A DNA stretch of 64,000 nt from Staphylococcus xylosus (GCF_002732165.1 NZ_MRZO01000006.1:124001-188000), one strand, 5' to 3'; positions 9,847 to 21,897 are shown, counted from the stretch's first letter. A program made the numbers and translations. The notes: generated by a model not told the origin, from the sequence alone.

Positions 9847-11148
9847 ATGTCTTTTTTGAAGAAACACGCTGAGATATTGTATAGTTATATTATAGGCATC
9901 GTTTCGCTTTTCACAGGTCTCATCATTTTAATTAATTTACCTTTAATTGATAAATTAAATAACAAGGGTAAAATTGACTTACATATTCATAATGTATGGG
10001 ATTTTATAAACGCATTCTTTGGTGAAATAATTAGAGTAATAAGCAATTATATTGGGAATTTCCCAGTAATTAGTGCCATTATAATCATTTTATTCGGTAT
10101 TGGTGTTATTTTGCTTGGTTTCACTCTATTTAGAACAACAAGATACGACTATGATATTTCAATATTCTTTTTAGTTGTTGGTATATTGTTCTTTATTATC
10201 ACGTTAATATTAATGACTCAAGTTTATAGCTTCTTTGCTATTATTTTCGTAATACCATTTGTAATTCACATTGGTTACATCGTTTATAAGGATGAGTTAA
10301 ATACAGATCATAGAAAATACCATTATCTTTGGATTATTTTCAGTTATGGTATTAGTTATTTACTCACGCAAATTGTGCTATACGGAAGAATTGATAGTGA
10401 TGAAATTATACCGATTGATATTTTAAGTGTGAACACATTTTTCATAATCATGTGGTTACTAGGTCAAATGTCAATTTGGAACTTTTTATTCTTAAGAAGA
10501 TCCCTTCCACTAACTAAGCAAGAACTTGGTGAAGAAGAACCGGAATTATCTAGAACAAGTAAAGGCACAGTAACAAATCAAACGAAAGAAACGTGGAAAA
10601 ACATACAAGATAAAACGACAGAATTTACTAGGAAGACACGTAGAAGTGTAGATATTCAAAAAGCAAGAGATAAAAAAGATAAATTCATTACGAAGTGGAA
10701 AGAAAAAATTGATATTCAAGAGGATGATATTCCTAATTGGATGAAAATACCAAAATGGGTAAAATCAGCGTATGTAGAATTATTTTGTGGCGCAGTCCTA
10801 TTGTTTTTTACTTTAATTGAATTTAACAATAGAAATTCATTGTTTGTGTCTGGCAATTGGGAGATTTCTCAAACACAATACGTAATTGAGTGGATAACAT
10901 TGCTGCTGTTAATGTTTATCATCATTATTTATATATTAACGACATTAACAAATTTCTTGAAAGATAGATTTTACTATTTACAACTATTCATGGTCAGTTT
11001 ATTATTTTTCAAATTACTAACTGAATTTGTGAATATTATGGTACATGGCTTATTACTATCAATTTTCATAACACCAATATTACTAATTATGTTAATTGCT
11101 ATTGTAGTAGCTTTTGTAATGAAATTACGTGAACCAAGTAAATATTAA
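9847..11148 (+). CDS. Multi-pass membrane protein of unknown function
   Basis: I do not recognise this 433-residue protein. It has a hydrophobic N-terminal half with about six predicted membrane segments (roughly residues 10-30, 60-90, 105-125, 130-150, 170-190, 195-215). A charged cytosolic-looking stretch follows at about 220-310, rich in Lys, Glu and Thr (QDKTTEFTRKTRRSVDIQK). Three or four more membrane segments complete the C-terminus. A GTG at 9838 is in frame but forms part of GAGGTGA; the ATG at 9847 fits as start. It stands alone, with a terminator-like hairpin at 11309. No catalytic motif is visible. Confidence 0.8.
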   Translation: MSFLKKHAEILYSYIIGIVSLFTGLIILINLPLIDKLNNKGKIDLHIHNVWDFINAFFGEIIRVISNYIGNFPVISAIIIILFGIGVILLGFTLFRTTRYDYDISIFFLVVGILFFIITLILMTQVYSFFAIIFVIPFVIHIGYIVYKDELNTDHRKYHYLWIIFSYGISYLLTQIVLYGRIDSDEIIPIDILSVNTFFIIMWLLGQMSIWNFLFLRRSLPLTKQELGEEEPELSRTSKGTVTNQTKETWKNIQDKTTEFTRKTRRSVDIQKARDKKDKFITKWKEKIDIQEDDIPNWMKIPKWVKSAYVELFCGAVLLFFTLIEFNNRNSLFVSGNWEISQTQYVIEWITLLLLMFIIIIYILTTLTNFLKDRFYYLQLFMVSLLFFKLLTEFVNIMVHGLLLSIFITPILLIMLIAIVVAFVMKLREPSKY

Positions 11149-11466
11149 TGCACTAGGACATTGAAGCAGATAAGACGAAGCGTTAAATCTTATTGAATAA
11201 ATAAGATGATATCGACTGACTCTGGTAATAGTGACTATTAAAGAATCAAGTTTGTGACAAATGAGCATACTTTTCAATTTTAGTCAGATTTTTCCAATAT
11301 AATCTTTAAAAGGCTGAGACATATATTAGTTGTCTCGGCCTTTAATATTTACTAACAATAATGTAGTTATTTAAAGATAATTGATGTTACGATAAGGTTG
11401 AGATGATAGAATAAGTAAGCGAAGAAAAATTATAAATATAAAAAGCAGAAAGGCTGACATAATTTT
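11149..11466. other. Intergenic region with one hairpin
   Basis: Roughly 320 bases with no supported gene. The only clear element is the terminator-like hairpin at 11309-11343. The end of the region carries AAAGGCTGAC, the likely ribosome binding site of the next gene. Confidence 0.6.
11309..11343 (+). terminator. Terminator-like hairpin with GAGACA/TGTCTC core
   Basis: A 13-bp stem AAAGGCTGAGACA pairs with TGTCTCGGCCTTT (one G-U) around a 9-nt loop, followed by AATATTT. The core is shared with several other intergenic hairpins in this window. Confidence 0.7.
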
Positions 11467-12636
11467 ATGAAAACTGCCACATTAAATAGAGGTAAAGAAA
11501 CAAAGTATTTAAATGAATATCCACTTATAGATGAAGATGATATTTACTCACATGACCATTTAAAAGAAGGAGATTTATTTTATTTAGTTAATAATCAGGA
11601 ACAATATATTGCTACTGCATATGTTGGTAAACAACATAAAGGAATCGGATGGGTTTTAAGTTATGATAAAAATGAAGTGATTAACACGCAATTTTTTGAA
11701 AGACTATTTGAAACAGCAAAATCTGAAAGAACGTATTTTTATAATATCGACGGAACAAACGCTTTTAGAGTCTTTAATGGTGAAGGAGATGGCGTTGGCG
11801 GTCTGACAATAGACAACTACGATGGACATTTCTTAATTCAATGGTATTCAAAAGGGATTTATAAATTCCGTTATAATGTACTGTCAGCCTTAAAAGCGGT
11901 CTTTCCTTACACTTCAGTATATGAAAAAATGCGTTTTAAAGATGCAGAAATCGAAGGTGGCTTTGTTGATGGTGAAGCACCAGAATTTCCAATTGTAATT
12001 GAAGAGAACTTTACTTTTTATAATGTACACTTAGACGATGGGCCGATGACTGGCATCTTTTTAGATCAGAAAGAAGTACGTAAAAAATTAAAAGACCAAT
12101 ACGCAGAAAATAAAGAAATATTAAATGTTTTTAGTTATACAGGTGCATTTTCAGTCGTTGCAGCAGAAAAAGCTGAAATGACAACAAGTGTAGATTTAGC
12201 AAACCGTTCTCGTGCGTTAACTGAAGAAAACTTAGGGTTAAATAGTATCGATCCTAAATCGCAATATATTTATGTAATGGATACATTTGATTTTTATAAT
12301 TATGCACGTCGTCATGATTTATTTTATGACACAATTGTTATAGATCCTCCAAGTTTTTCTAGAAATAAGAAAAAAACGTTTTCTGTACAAAAAGATTACG
12401 ATAAATTAATTTTAGGTGCGCTAGATATACTTGGACCAGACGGCACGTTATTATTGTGTACAAATAATAGTGCATTTTCATTAAAAGCATTTAAAAATGT
12501 AGTGAATACAACATTAAAAGCTGAAAATGTAGATTATGAAATTGTTGATGTAATGGGCTTGCCTAAAGACTTTAAAACACATCCTCATTATAAACCTTCT
12601 AAATATTTAAAAGCTATTTTTGTAAAAATAAAGTAA
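11467..12636 (+). CDS. Class I SAM-dependent rRNA methyltransferase (RlmI family)
   Basis: A 389-residue protein with the RlmI/YwbD layout: a short N-terminal PUA-like RNA-binding region (about 1-70), a linker with the RVFNGEGDGVGGLTID block, and a Rossmann methyltransferase domain. The SAM motif is NVFSYTGAFSVVAAE near residue 220, and the catalytic-side motif is VIDPPSFSRNKK near 297. Members methylate 23S rRNA (RlmI makes m5C in E. coli, while a staphylococcal relative, RlmQ, has been reported to make m7G), so the exact product is left open. No catalytic Cys pair was confirmed. It is preceded by AAAGGCTGAC and stands alone. Confidence 0.85.
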   Translation: MKTATLNRGKETKYLNEYPLIDEDDIYSHDHLKEGDLFYLVNNQEQYIATAYVGKQHKGIGWVLSYDKNEVINTQFFERLFETAKSERTYFYNIDGTNAFRVFNGEGDGVGGLTIDNYDGHFLIQWYSKGIYKFRYNVLSALKAVFPYTSVYEKMRFKDAEIEGGFVDGEAPEFPIVIEENFTFYNVHLDDGPMTGIFLDQKEVRKKLKDQYAENKEILNVFSYTGAFSVVAAEKAEMTTSVDLANRSRALTEENLGLNSIDPKSQYIYVMDTFDFYNYARRHDLFYDTIVIDPPSFSRNKKKTFSVQKDYDKLILGALDILGPDGTLLLCTNNSAFSLKAFKNVVNTTLKAENVDYEIVDVMGLPKDFKTHPHYKPSKYLKAIFVKIK

Positions 12637-12695
12637 AACTTTGAAAAAAGGGTATTATTTTTAATGTGAATGAATTTACTTAAGGAGTGAACGAG

Positions 12696-13238
12696 ATGAG
12701 CTTTAAAAATAAAATAACAAATAAATTTACAAATAAAGTAGGCAATAAAGTATTAAAAATTGAAGATATTAAACAAAAAAGTAGTATACCTACAACTAAT
12801 ATTGAAATTGAGGAACGCCGTGAAAGAGCACAAGCACTTGTTAGAAAAAAATCAGTTTTATCTTCGAGTGTGAGTATTGTACCAATTCCAGGTTTAGACT
12901 TTGGTGTAGATATTAAACTCATGAGAGATATAATTGAAGATGTAAACAAGATTTATGGTCTTGACCATAAACAAGTTAATAATATGGGAGACGATATGAA
13001 AGAACGTGTTTTTGCAGCGGCTGCCATTCAAGGAAGTCAATTTATAGGTAAAAAAGTATCTAATGCAATATTGAAAGTAGTTATTCGAGATGTAGCAAAA
13101 CGAGTAGCGGCTAAACAAACTAAATGGTTTCCTATTCTTGGCCAAGCAATCTCTGCTTCAATAAGCTATTACTTCATGAAGAAAATAGGGGAAGAACACA
13201 TTCAAAAATGTGAAAAAGTTGTGAAAACACTTGTTTAG
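12696..13238 (+). CDS. DUF697-like small hydrophobic protein
   Basis: A 180-residue protein with a basic N-terminus (MSFKNKITNKFTNKVGNKV), then the segment SIVPIPGLDFGVDIKLMRDII and YGLDHKQV, which resembles the DUF697/EcsC-type pattern of a Pro-Gly hairpin between amphipathic helices. A C-terminal Ala/Ile-rich helix (ILGQAISASISYYFM) could associate with membrane. The frame opens at a GTG (12687) inside the AAGGAGTG ribosome binding site, so the ATG at 12696 is chosen. It sits 59 bp after the methyltransferase. Function unknown. Confidence 0.75.
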   Translation: MSFKNKITNKFTNKVGNKVLKIEDIKQKSSIPTTNIEIEERRERAQALVRKKSVLSSSVSIVPIPGLDFGVDIKLMRDIIEDVNKIYGLDHKQVNNMGDDMKERVFAAAAIQGSQFIGKKVSNAILKVVIRDVAKRVAAKQTKWFPILGQAISASISYYFMKKIGEEHIQKCEKVVKTLV

Positions 13239-13402
13239 AACTATAGCGTTTTCACAAAATGATTAAAATTCGTTGAATATTGTCATATCATGGGTGCAAC
13301 GAATTGAATTTATATGTATAATTTGGTAATGTTATTATATAAAACTATGCTAGGTTTTATAATAAACTAACGATTCTAACTATACGAAGGAGATATCATA
13401 TT

Positions 13403-13669
13403 ATGGAACAAAAATCATATGTAATTATTGACGAAACAGGTATCCACGCTCGTCCAGCGACAATGCTTGTTCAAACAGCTTCAAAATTCGACTCAGATAT
13501 TCAATTAGAATATAATGGTAAAAAAGTTAACTTGAAATCAATCATGGGTGTTATGAGTTTAGGTGTAGGTAAAGATGCTGAAATCACTATCTACGCTGAT
13601 GGTAGCGATGAAACTGACGCAATCGAAGCAATTACAGATATCTTATCTAAAGAAGGATTAACTAAATAA
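13403..13669 (+). CDS. ptsH: Phosphocarrier protein HPr
   Basis: General PTS phosphocarrier between enzyme I and sugar-specific EIIA domains. The 88-residue protein has His15 in GIHARPAT, phosphorylated by EI, and Ser46 in KSIMGVMS, the target of HPr kinase, which makes HPr the CcpA co-repressor in Firmicutes. A GAAGGAG ribosome binding site precedes the ATG. It is followed two bases later by ptsI, the usual operon. Confidence 0.98.
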   Translation: MEQKSYVIIDETGIHARPATMLVQTASKFDSDIQLEYNGKKVNLKSIMGVMSLGVGKDAEITIYADGSDETDAIEAITDILSKEGLTK

Positions 13670-13671
13670 TT

Positions 13672-15387
13672 ATGTCTAATCATATTAATGGCATAGCTGC
13701 ATCTGATGGTGTAGCTATTGCTAAAGCATATTTATTAGTTGAACCTGATCTTTCATTTGATAATGAAAAAGTAACGGATATCGACGCTGAAATTGCTAAG
13801 TTTAATCATGCTATCGAAACATCTAAAGTTGAATTAACTAAGATTAGAAATAATGCAGAAGAGAATTTAGGTGCCGATAAGGCAGCGATTTTTGATGCAC
13901 ATTTATTAGTTTTAGATGATCCTGAATTAATTCAACCGATTGAAGATAAAATTAAAAACGAACAAGTTAACGCACCAACTGCATTATCTGATGTAACTGG
14001 ACAATTTATCACAATATTCGAATCAATGGATAATGAATACATGAAAGAGCGTGCTGCTGATATTAGAGACGTTTCCAAACGTGTATTAGCACACATCTTA
14101 GGTGTAGAATTACCGAATCCTAGTATGATTGATGAAAGCGTTGTTATAATCGGAAACGATTTAACACCTTCAGATACTGCTCAATTAAACAAAGAATTTG
14201 TACAAGGATTTGTTACAAATATTGGTGGTAGAACATCACATTCTGCAATTATGAGTCGTTCATTAGAAATTGCTGCAGTTGTAGGCACTAAATCAATTAC
14301 TAAAGAAGTAAAACAAGGCGATATGATTATCGTTGATGGTTTAACTGGTGAAGTAATTATTGACCCAACTGAAGACGAAGTTATAGCGTACCAAAATAAA
14401 CGTGAGCGTTTCTTTGAAGATAAGCAAGCGTTACAACAATTACGTGATGAACCTTCAACAACAGCTGATGGAACGCATGTAGAGCTTGCTGCTAACATAG
14501 GTACACCAGATGACTTAAAAGGTGTTATCGAAAATGGCGCAGAAGGTATTGGATTATACCGTACTGAGTTCTTATATATGGGTAGAGATGAAATGCCAAC
14601 TGAAGATGAACAATTTGAGGCTTATAAAAAAGTGTTGGAAACAATGGAAGATAAGCGTGTTGTTGTACGTACTTTAGATATTGGTGGCGACAAAGAGTTA
14701 CCATATTTAAACTTACCTGAAGAAATGAATCCATTCTTAGGATATCGTGCAATTCGTTTATGCTTAGATCAACCTGATATTTTCAGACCACAATTAAGAG
14801 CATTATTACGTGCATCTACTTACGGTAAATTAAATATCATGTTCCCAATGGTTGCCACAATTAAAGAGTTTCGAGATGCAAAAGCATTATTATTGGAAGA
14901 AAAAGAGAATTTAACAAACGAAGGCATTGAGGTATCTGACGATATTGAATTAGGTATTATGGTAGAGATACCATCAACTGCTGCTTTAGCAGATGTATTT
15001 GCTAAAGAAGTTGATTTCTTTAGTATTGGTACAAATGATTTGATTCAATATACAATGGCTGCTGATCGTATGTCTGAGCGTGTTTCTTACTTGTATCAAC
15101 CATACAATCCTTCAATTTTACGTTTAGTAAAACAAGTGATTAAAGCTTCACATAATGAAGGAAAATGGACTGGTATGTGCGGAGAAATGGCTGGAGATGA
15201 AACTGCTATTCCATTGCTATTAGGTCTAGGTTTAGATGAGTTTTCAATGAGTGCGACATCTATATTGAAAGCACGTCGACAAATCAAAGGTTTAAGTCAA
15301 AATGAAATGGAAGAACTAGCGGATAGAGCAATTAATTGTGCGACTTCAGAAGAAGTGCAAGAATTGGTTGAACAATACGCAAAATAA
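13672..15387 (+). CDS. ptsI: PTS enzyme I (phosphoenolpyruvate-protein phosphotransferase)
   Basis: Autophosphorylates from PEP and passes the phosphate to HPr. The 571-residue protein carries the phospho-acceptor His190 in [13 protein letters not shown], the PEP-binding barrel motifs [10 protein letters not shown] and [11 protein letters not shown], and the C-terminal catalytic Cys in GMCGEMAGD. The length is normal. The Shine-Dalgarno (AAGAAGGAT) lies inside the end of ptsH, which supports coupling. A strong terminator follows at 15454. Confidence 0.98.
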   Translation: MSNHINGIAASDGVAIAKAYLLVEPDLSFDNEKVTDIDAEIAKFNHAIETSKVELTKIRNNAEENLGADKAAIFDAHLLVLDDPELIQPIEDKIKNEQVNAPTALSDVTGQFITIFESMDNEYMKERAADIRDVSKRVLAHILGVELPNPSMIDESVVIIGNDLTPSDTAQLNKEFVQGFVTNIGGRTSHSAIMSRSLEIAAVVGTKSITKEVKQGDMIIVDGLTGEVIIDPTEDEVIAYQNKRERFFEDKQALQQLRDEPSTTADGTHVELAANIGTPDDLKGVIENGAEGIGLYRTEFLYMGRDEMPTEDEQFEAYKKVLETMEDKRVVVRTLDIGGDKELPYLNLPEEMNPFLGYRAIRLCLDQPDIFRPQLRALLRASTYGKLNIMFPMVATIKEFRDAKALLLEEKENLTNEGIEVSDDIELGIMVEIPSTAALADVFAKEVDFFSIGTNDLIQYTMAADRMSERVSYLYQPYNPSILRLVKQVIKASHNEGKWTGMCGEMAGDETAIPLLLGLGLDEFSMSATSILKARRQIKGLSQNEMEELADRAINCATSEEVQELVEQYAK

Positions 15388-15453
15388 AAATTTTGAATAA
15401 TTTTGTAAGCGAATGCATATAAGTTTGAATTGCTTTAGTGTATCGCTTTAACC

Positions 15454-15498
15454 AAAAAACTGTTCACAGAGTTAAATAACTTTGTGAACAGTTTTTTT
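15454..15498 (+). terminator. Rho-independent terminator after ptsI
   Basis: Stem AAAACTGTTCACA pairs with TGTGAACAGTTTT, followed by a T-run, about 65 bp past the ptsI stop. The A-run on the left arm allows use from the minus strand too, where the glutaredoxin-like gene ends at 15586. Confidence 0.9.
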
Positions 15499-15585
15499 AT
15501 TATTCAAGTCTTTCAATACACAATTGTTGTAAAAAGAAACTTTCTGAGTTAGGTTTGATATATGAGTTAATGAGGACAAAGCCAA

Positions 15586-15816
15586 TTAACTTAAGTTTAG
15601 ACTTTGATTGATTTTATCCATATCAATTTGATACATTGGTTCGTTGTCTATTAAGATAAATGGTGTAGCAAATGCATCATAATCTATCATTTCCTTTCTG
15701 AATTTTGAATTGCTAATATTTTTTTCAGTATAGTCAATTGCTTTATCTGATAAGTAATTTTTGATAAATGTACAAGGGGGGCAATCATTTTGAGTGTAAA
15801 TTATAATTTCAGTCAT
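15586..15816 (-). CDS. Glutaredoxin-like (NrdH/Grx-type) protein
   Basis: A 76-residue thioredoxin-fold protein with the redox motif Cys12-Pro-Pro-Cys15 (QNDCPPCTFIK), a cis-Pro segment FATPFILID, and no signal peptide. This fits small cytosolic glutaredoxins that use bacillithiol or thioredoxin reductase in Firmicutes. The frame could start six codons earlier (15834), but the ATG at 15816 has AAAGGAC eight bases upstream. It stands alone on the minus strand between ptsI and cydA. The reducing partner and substrate are unknown. Confidence 0.85.
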   Translation of the reverse strand: MTEIIIYTQNDCPPCTFIKNYLSDKAIDYTEKNISNSKFRKEMIDYDAFATPFILIDNEPMYQIDMDKINQSLNLS

Positions 15817-15975
15817 GGTACTTTGTCCTTTCATAATTGTAATTTACTTAAATATAAGAAACTTTAATAAATTATTCAAGTTTAAAAATTACATGTTATT
15901 GGTCATTAATTTGTCACTTTATTTTGAGCGCAATTTATTTCAAAAAAAAGTAAAGCAGTTTATAATGAATAGACG

Positions 15976-15993
15976 TTGTGATTTTTGTCACAA
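15976..15993. promoter_or_regulatory. Rex operator upstream of cydAB
   Basis: The 18-mer TTGTGATTTTTGTCACAA is a perfect inverted repeat of TTGTGA/TCACAA with a 6-bp spacer, the Rex consensus. It lies 21 bases before the cydA start and just after a TATAAT (15961-15966), so bound Rex would block transcription or elongation when NADH/NAD is low. Confidence 0.85.
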
Positions 15994-16014
15994 ATAAATA
16001 AAAAAGGTGATATT

Positions 16015-17370
16015 ATGGATTCAGTTGAATTAGCACGTTTTTTAACTGCGATGACACTCGCAGTTCATATAATTTTTGCAACAATCGGAGTAGGTGTACC
16101 GGTCATGTTTGCTGTTGCTGAGTTTTTAGGGATTAAGAAAAATGATCCATCATATACGGCTATGGCTAAAAGGTGGTCTAAAGGCTATACCATCACAGTT
16201 GCGGTTGGTGTTGTAACCGGTACTATTATTGGTTTGCAATTGTCTTTACTTTGGCCAACGTTTATGCAAATGGGCGGTCACGTTATAGCATTACCATTGT
16301 TTATGGAAACTTTTGCTTTCTTCTTTGAAGCAATTTTCTTGAGTATTTACTTATATACATGGGATCGTTTTAAAGGGAAGTGGACACATTTTCTAATAAG
16401 TATTCCGGTTATATTAGGTGGCTCATTCTCCGCGTTCTTTATCACAGCAGTTAACTCATTCATGAACACACCTGCTGGATTTGAAATGAAAAACGGTAAA
16501 ATGGTTAACGTACAGCCACTAGTAGCAATGTTTAATGATTCATTCTTAATACGTTCATTTCACGTTGTAGCCACTGCGTTAATGACGATGGCATTTGTAT
16601 TAGCAGCTATTGCAGCATTCAAATTATTAAGAAATAAATTTAAAAAAGATACTGAGTATCATAAAAAAGCACTTAAATTAACTATGATTCTAGGTGTGAT
16701 ATTCACCTTGGGCTCAATGTTAGCTGGGGATATGTCAGCAAAATTCTTACATCAAGAGCAACCAGAAAAACTAGCAGCATATGAGTGGCATTTTGATACA
16801 GAATCAAATGCAGATTTAGTACTATTTGGTTCTTTAGATGAAAAAACACAAGAGGTTTCAGGTGCGGTTAAAATCCCTGGTATTTTAAGCTTCTTAGCAG
16901 ATAATAATACAAATACGGAAGTAAAAGGGTTAAATGATTTCCCTGAGGAATTACATCCGCCGATGATTGTACATTATTATTTTGACTTAATGGTTTCTAT
17001 GGGTGTATTTTGCCTTGTAGTATCAGGTGCATACGTGTTGACGCTTGTATTTAAAAAGTTACGGAAATTTACACATTCTAAACCAATGTTATATGGTGCA
17101 TTATTGACTGGACCTGCAGCCATGTTGGCAATTGAGTTTGGTTGGTTCTTAACAGAACAAGGCCGTCAACCATGGATGGTTCGGGGCTATCTAAAAGTAG
17201 CTGATGCCGCAACACAAGCAGGTGGCCTAACACTCGTGACGATATTATTTGGATTACTTTATATCGTGCTTATAGTTACTTCTGCTTATGTACTGATTCG
17301 TATGTTTAGACATAAGCCAGCTTATAAAGACGTTGAAGCATTAGCTTCAGAAAGAGGTGAAGCAGAATGA
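16015..17370 (+). CDS. cydA: Cytochrome bd ubiquinol oxidase subunit I
   Basis: Quinol-binding, haem-carrying subunit of the bd-type terminal oxidase, which has high oxygen affinity, in the cytoplasmic membrane. The 451-residue protein has His18 in ARFLTAMTLAVHII (haem ligand), and the GRQPWMVRGYLKV motif near residue 385. The quinol loop between helices VI and VII is short, as in Gram-positive CydA. The frame extends upstream to 15985, but AAAGGTGA at 16003-16010 selects the ATG at 16015. It overlaps cydB by 4 bp and is preceded by a Rex box. Confidence 0.96.
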   Translation: MDSVELARFLTAMTLAVHIIFATIGVGVPVMFAVAEFLGIKKNDPSYTAMAKRWSKGYTITVAVGVVTGTIIGLQLSLLWPTFMQMGGHVIALPLFMETFAFFFEAIFLSIYLYTWDRFKGKWTHFLISIPVILGGSFSAFFITAVNSFMNTPAGFEMKNGKMVNVQPLVAMFNDSFLIRSFHVVATALMTMAFVLAAIAAFKLLRNKFKKDTEYHKKALKLTMILGVIFTLGSMLAGDMSAKFLHQEQPEKLAAYEWHFDTESNADLVLFGSLDEKTQEVSGAVKIPGILSFLADNNTNTEVKGLNDFPEELHPPMIVHYYFDLMVSMGVFCLVVSGAYVLTLVFKKLRKFTHSKPMLYGALLTGPAAMLAIEFGWFLTEQGRQPWMVRGYLKVADAATQAGGLTLVTILFGLLYIVLIVTSAYVLIRMFRHKPAYKDVEALASERGEAE

Positions 17371-18383
17371 TATTTGCTTATATTGGTATTTCAGTGCTTT
17401 GGATTTTCTTGTTCTGTTACATCATTATCGCCTCAATTGATTTTGGTGCAGGCTTTTTTACACTACATGCAAAAATTACGAAGCAGGATAAGAAAATTAA
17501 TCATTTAATCGCACGTTATCTAAATCCAGTATGGGAAGTAACAAATGTGTTCTTTGTATTTTTCTTCGTAGGAATGGTTGGATTCTTCCCGGATGCAGCG
17601 AAGTATTTTGGCACAGTGTTACTATTGCCAGCGTCAATCGCGTTGATTTTACTATCAATTAGAGGTGGCTTTTACGCTTTTGAAAACTATGGTCCAGATA
17701 CAAAGTTACCTTGGTTAGCAATGTACGGCATTGCTGGATTATTGATTCCAGCTGCACTGGCTACAACGTTAACGATATCTGAAGGTGGTTATATCACTGG
17801 CACAGAAAATCATTTAGATTTAAACTGGTTAGAACTATTGCTTAGTCCATATTCATGGTCAGTAGTCTTTTTAGCGATTATTTCAGTACTTTATATCTCA
17901 TCAGGGTTTCTTACATTTTACGCTTCTAAAGCAAAAGATAAACCAGCTTACAATTTATTGAGATATTGGTTCTTAATTTGGGGAGCACCTATGATCGCAG
18001 TATCATTATTTGTATTCTTGTCATTGCGTTTGCAAAATGAAGGGCACTTTTTAAATGCAGTAACAAATTATTGGTGGATGTTCCTACTAAGCTTTATATG
18101 TTTTGTTGGAGCAATGCTATTAACACTTATGAAAAAAGGGCATGGCTTTGCATTTATATTAGTGATTTTACAAATGGGCTTTGCATTCTTCGGGTATGGC
18201 GCAAGTAAATTGCCGTATATATTGTATCCTTACATTCGCATAGATGAAGGTGTTGTAAATAGTAGTATGGCAATAGCTTTAATTATTGTGTTTATTTTAG
18301 GTTTACTTTTACTCATTCCATCGTTAATATTATTATTAAGATTATTTGTTTTCGATAAAAAATATGTAGAAGGCAAAAAATAA
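17367..18383 (+). CDS. cydB: Cytochrome bd ubiquinol oxidase subunit II
   Basis: Second membrane subunit of the bd oxidase, 338 residues with about eight to nine hydrophobic helices. The N-terminal helix holds IASIDFGAGF, followed by NPVWEVTNVFFVFFFVG, both typical of CydB. It starts in the ATGA overlap with the cydA stop, so translation is coupled. cydC and cydD, which export thiol for assembly in other bacteria, are not here. Confidence 0.95.
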   Translation: MIFAYIGISVLWIFLFCYIIIASIDFGAGFFTLHAKITKQDKKINHLIARYLNPVWEVTNVFFVFFFVGMVGFFPDAAKYFGTVLLLPASIALILLSIRGGFYAFENYGPDTKLPWLAMYGIAGLLIPAALATTLTISEGGYITGTENHLDLNWLELLLSPYSWSVVFLAIISVLYISSGFLTFYASKAKDKPAYNLLRYWFLIWGAPMIAVSLFVFLSLRLQNEGHFLNAVTNYWWMFLLSFICFVGAMLLTLMKKGHGFAFILVILQMGFAFFGYGASKLPYILYPYIRIDEGVVNSSMAIALIIVFILGLLLLIPSLILLLRLFVFDKKYVEGKK

Positions 18384-18481
18384 CTTAATATTTTCAAATG
18401 TGGTTATATTAATTGAAAGTAATACTTCTAAAAGTAACGATTTCAATTAATATGCCACAATTTTTAAATTGGAGGACGCAT

Positions 18482-19141
18482 ATGGATAAAGAATATGTGG
18501 TGATCGGTCTAGGTCGATTCGGTGGAAGTATAGTAAGAGAACTAAATGCATTAGACATGGATGTTATGGCAATAGATATGAATGAAGCTCGAGTAAATGA
18601 ATATAGTGATATTGCAACACACGCTGTTGTAGCAGATACAACGGATGAAGCTGTGATGAAAAGTTTAGGTATTAGAAACTTTGATCATGTTATTGTTGCT
18701 ATTGGAGAAAATATTCAATCTAGTACCTTAACGACTTTAATTTTAAAAGAGTTAGGCGTGAAGAAAGTAACAGCAAAAGCCCAAAACGATTATCATGCTA
18801 AGATTTTAAATAAAATTGGTGCTGATACGGTCGTGCATCCAGAACGAGATATGGGAAGAAGAATTGCGCATAATGTTGCTAGTGCAAGTGTGTTGGATTA
18901 TTTAGAACTGGCAGATGAACATTCTATTGTTGAAATCAAAGCAAGTGAGAAAATGGCCGGTCAAACAATTATACAATTGGACATTCGTGCACAATTTGGC
19001 ATTAGTATTATTGCCATTAAGCGTGGTAGAGAAATCTTAGTATCTCCAGATCCTAATTTAAGTATAGAAATAGGCGATATTTTAATAATGATAGGACACG
19101 ATAATGATTTAAATCGTTTTGAGAAAAAAGTAGTGAGATAA
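18482..19141 (+). CDS. ktrC: Ktr potassium uptake regulatory subunit (KtrC/KtrA, RCK protein)
   Basis: Cytosolic gating ring subunit for KtrB/KtrD potassium channels. The 219-residue protein has an RCK_N Rossmann domain starting YVVIGLGRFGGSIVREL (nucleotide-binding GLGRFG) and Asp at the end of the second strand. A C-terminal RCK_C domain follows from about residue 135, the part that binds c-di-AMP in S. aureus. GGAGGACGCAT precedes the ATG at 18482, so a longer open frame from 18413 is not used. It is unlinked to a channel gene here, as in S. aureus. Confidence 0.93.
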   Translation: MDKEYVVIGLGRFGGSIVRELNALDMDVMAIDMNEARVNEYSDIATHAVVADTTDEAVMKSLGIRNFDHVIVAIGENIQSSTLTTLILKELGVKKVTAKAQNDYHAKILNKIGADTVVHPERDMGRRIAHNVASASVLDYLELADEHSIVEIKASEKMAGQTIIQLDIRAQFGISIIAIKRGREILVSPDPNLSIEIGDILIMIGHDNDLNRFEKKVVR

Positions 19142-19217
19142 TTAGCACAAGATTATTAAAATTAATAATTTATGAAAAGTTATAATGATTATATATTTCA
19201 TAAAAGTTAAAGATAGA

Positions 19218-19271
19218 AAATGCGTTTAAAAGTAGCCACTTATACAATAGCTACTTTTAAGCGTATTTTTT
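19218..19271 (+). terminator. Terminator after ktrC
   Basis: Long stem with a small bulge: TTTAAAAGTAGC pairs with GCTACTTTTAA, extended by ATGCG/GCGTAT, then TTTTTTA. Confidence 0.82.
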
Positions 19272-19304
19272 ATTTAGGGATTAAGATGCTAGTGATTAAA
19301 TTTC

Positions 19305-19354
19305 AATAAAAAAGATGAAGCTGAGACTTGAAATGACGTCTCAACTTCATCTTT
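19305..19354 (-). terminator. Terminator after rnjA
   Basis: A 17-bp stem (AAAGATGAAGCTGAGAC against 19338-19354) around a 10-nt loop. The one mismatch becomes a G-U pair only in minus-strand RNA, and TTTTTTATTG follows on that strand, so it serves rnjA. Confidence 0.85.
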
Positions 19355-19444
19355 GTATTGGTACTTACTAAACGAACCGTTATTAATTAATATTAATTCT
19401 GTTTATGTTTGCTATCGCAAATCAACATTTTGTACAACTTACCA

Positions 19445-21540
<2,096 letters not shown>

Positions 21541-21688
21541 TTTATTATTTTCCTCCTAAAAATCATCTATTGATTTTCTTTTTTTATTGTAAAACCCTAG
21601 TGTTATAAGTGGGATGAAAATGATGAGGATTATGATGAATCATCATTATTTTCAAAAACGTGATGTTTACGCTACCATTATAGAAATA

Positions 21689-21715
21689 CAACATACTAGT
21701 TATCCCAGTATGTTG
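21689..21715. other. Small inverted repeat upstream of rpoY
   Basis: CAACATACT and AGTATGTTG form a 9-bp stem with a 9-nt loop. It lies about 150 bp upstream of rpoY in the shared intergenic region. It could be an operator or a leader hairpin; no T-run follows. Confidence 0.5.
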
Positions 21716-21897
21716 CTAGGGCGATTTTCTTAATTTCGTTCGATTAGAAAAACACAAATATAATTGTTTGTATGTTTTCAGTTACCTCTCATTTTACATG
21801 ATGTAGTAGAATAAATAAAGCAGTTTTATCTTGTTGCGTGCCATTAATACGAACAATTAGGCTCATATTTTATATAGAATGTAAAATTAACTTCATA

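Larger units (their letters stand above)
19142..19444. other. Intergenic region with two convergent terminators
   Basis: About 300 bases between the ends of ktrC and rnjA. It holds the two terminator hairpins at 19218 and 19311 and no supported gene. Confidence 0.7.

Noticed and set aside
21614..21733. 39-codon plus-strand ORF MKMMRIMMNHHYFQK... upstream of the 90-residue gene
   Set aside because: No Shine-Dalgarno sequence, unusual composition, and it crosses the hairpin at 21689. Kept only as part of the intergenic description.
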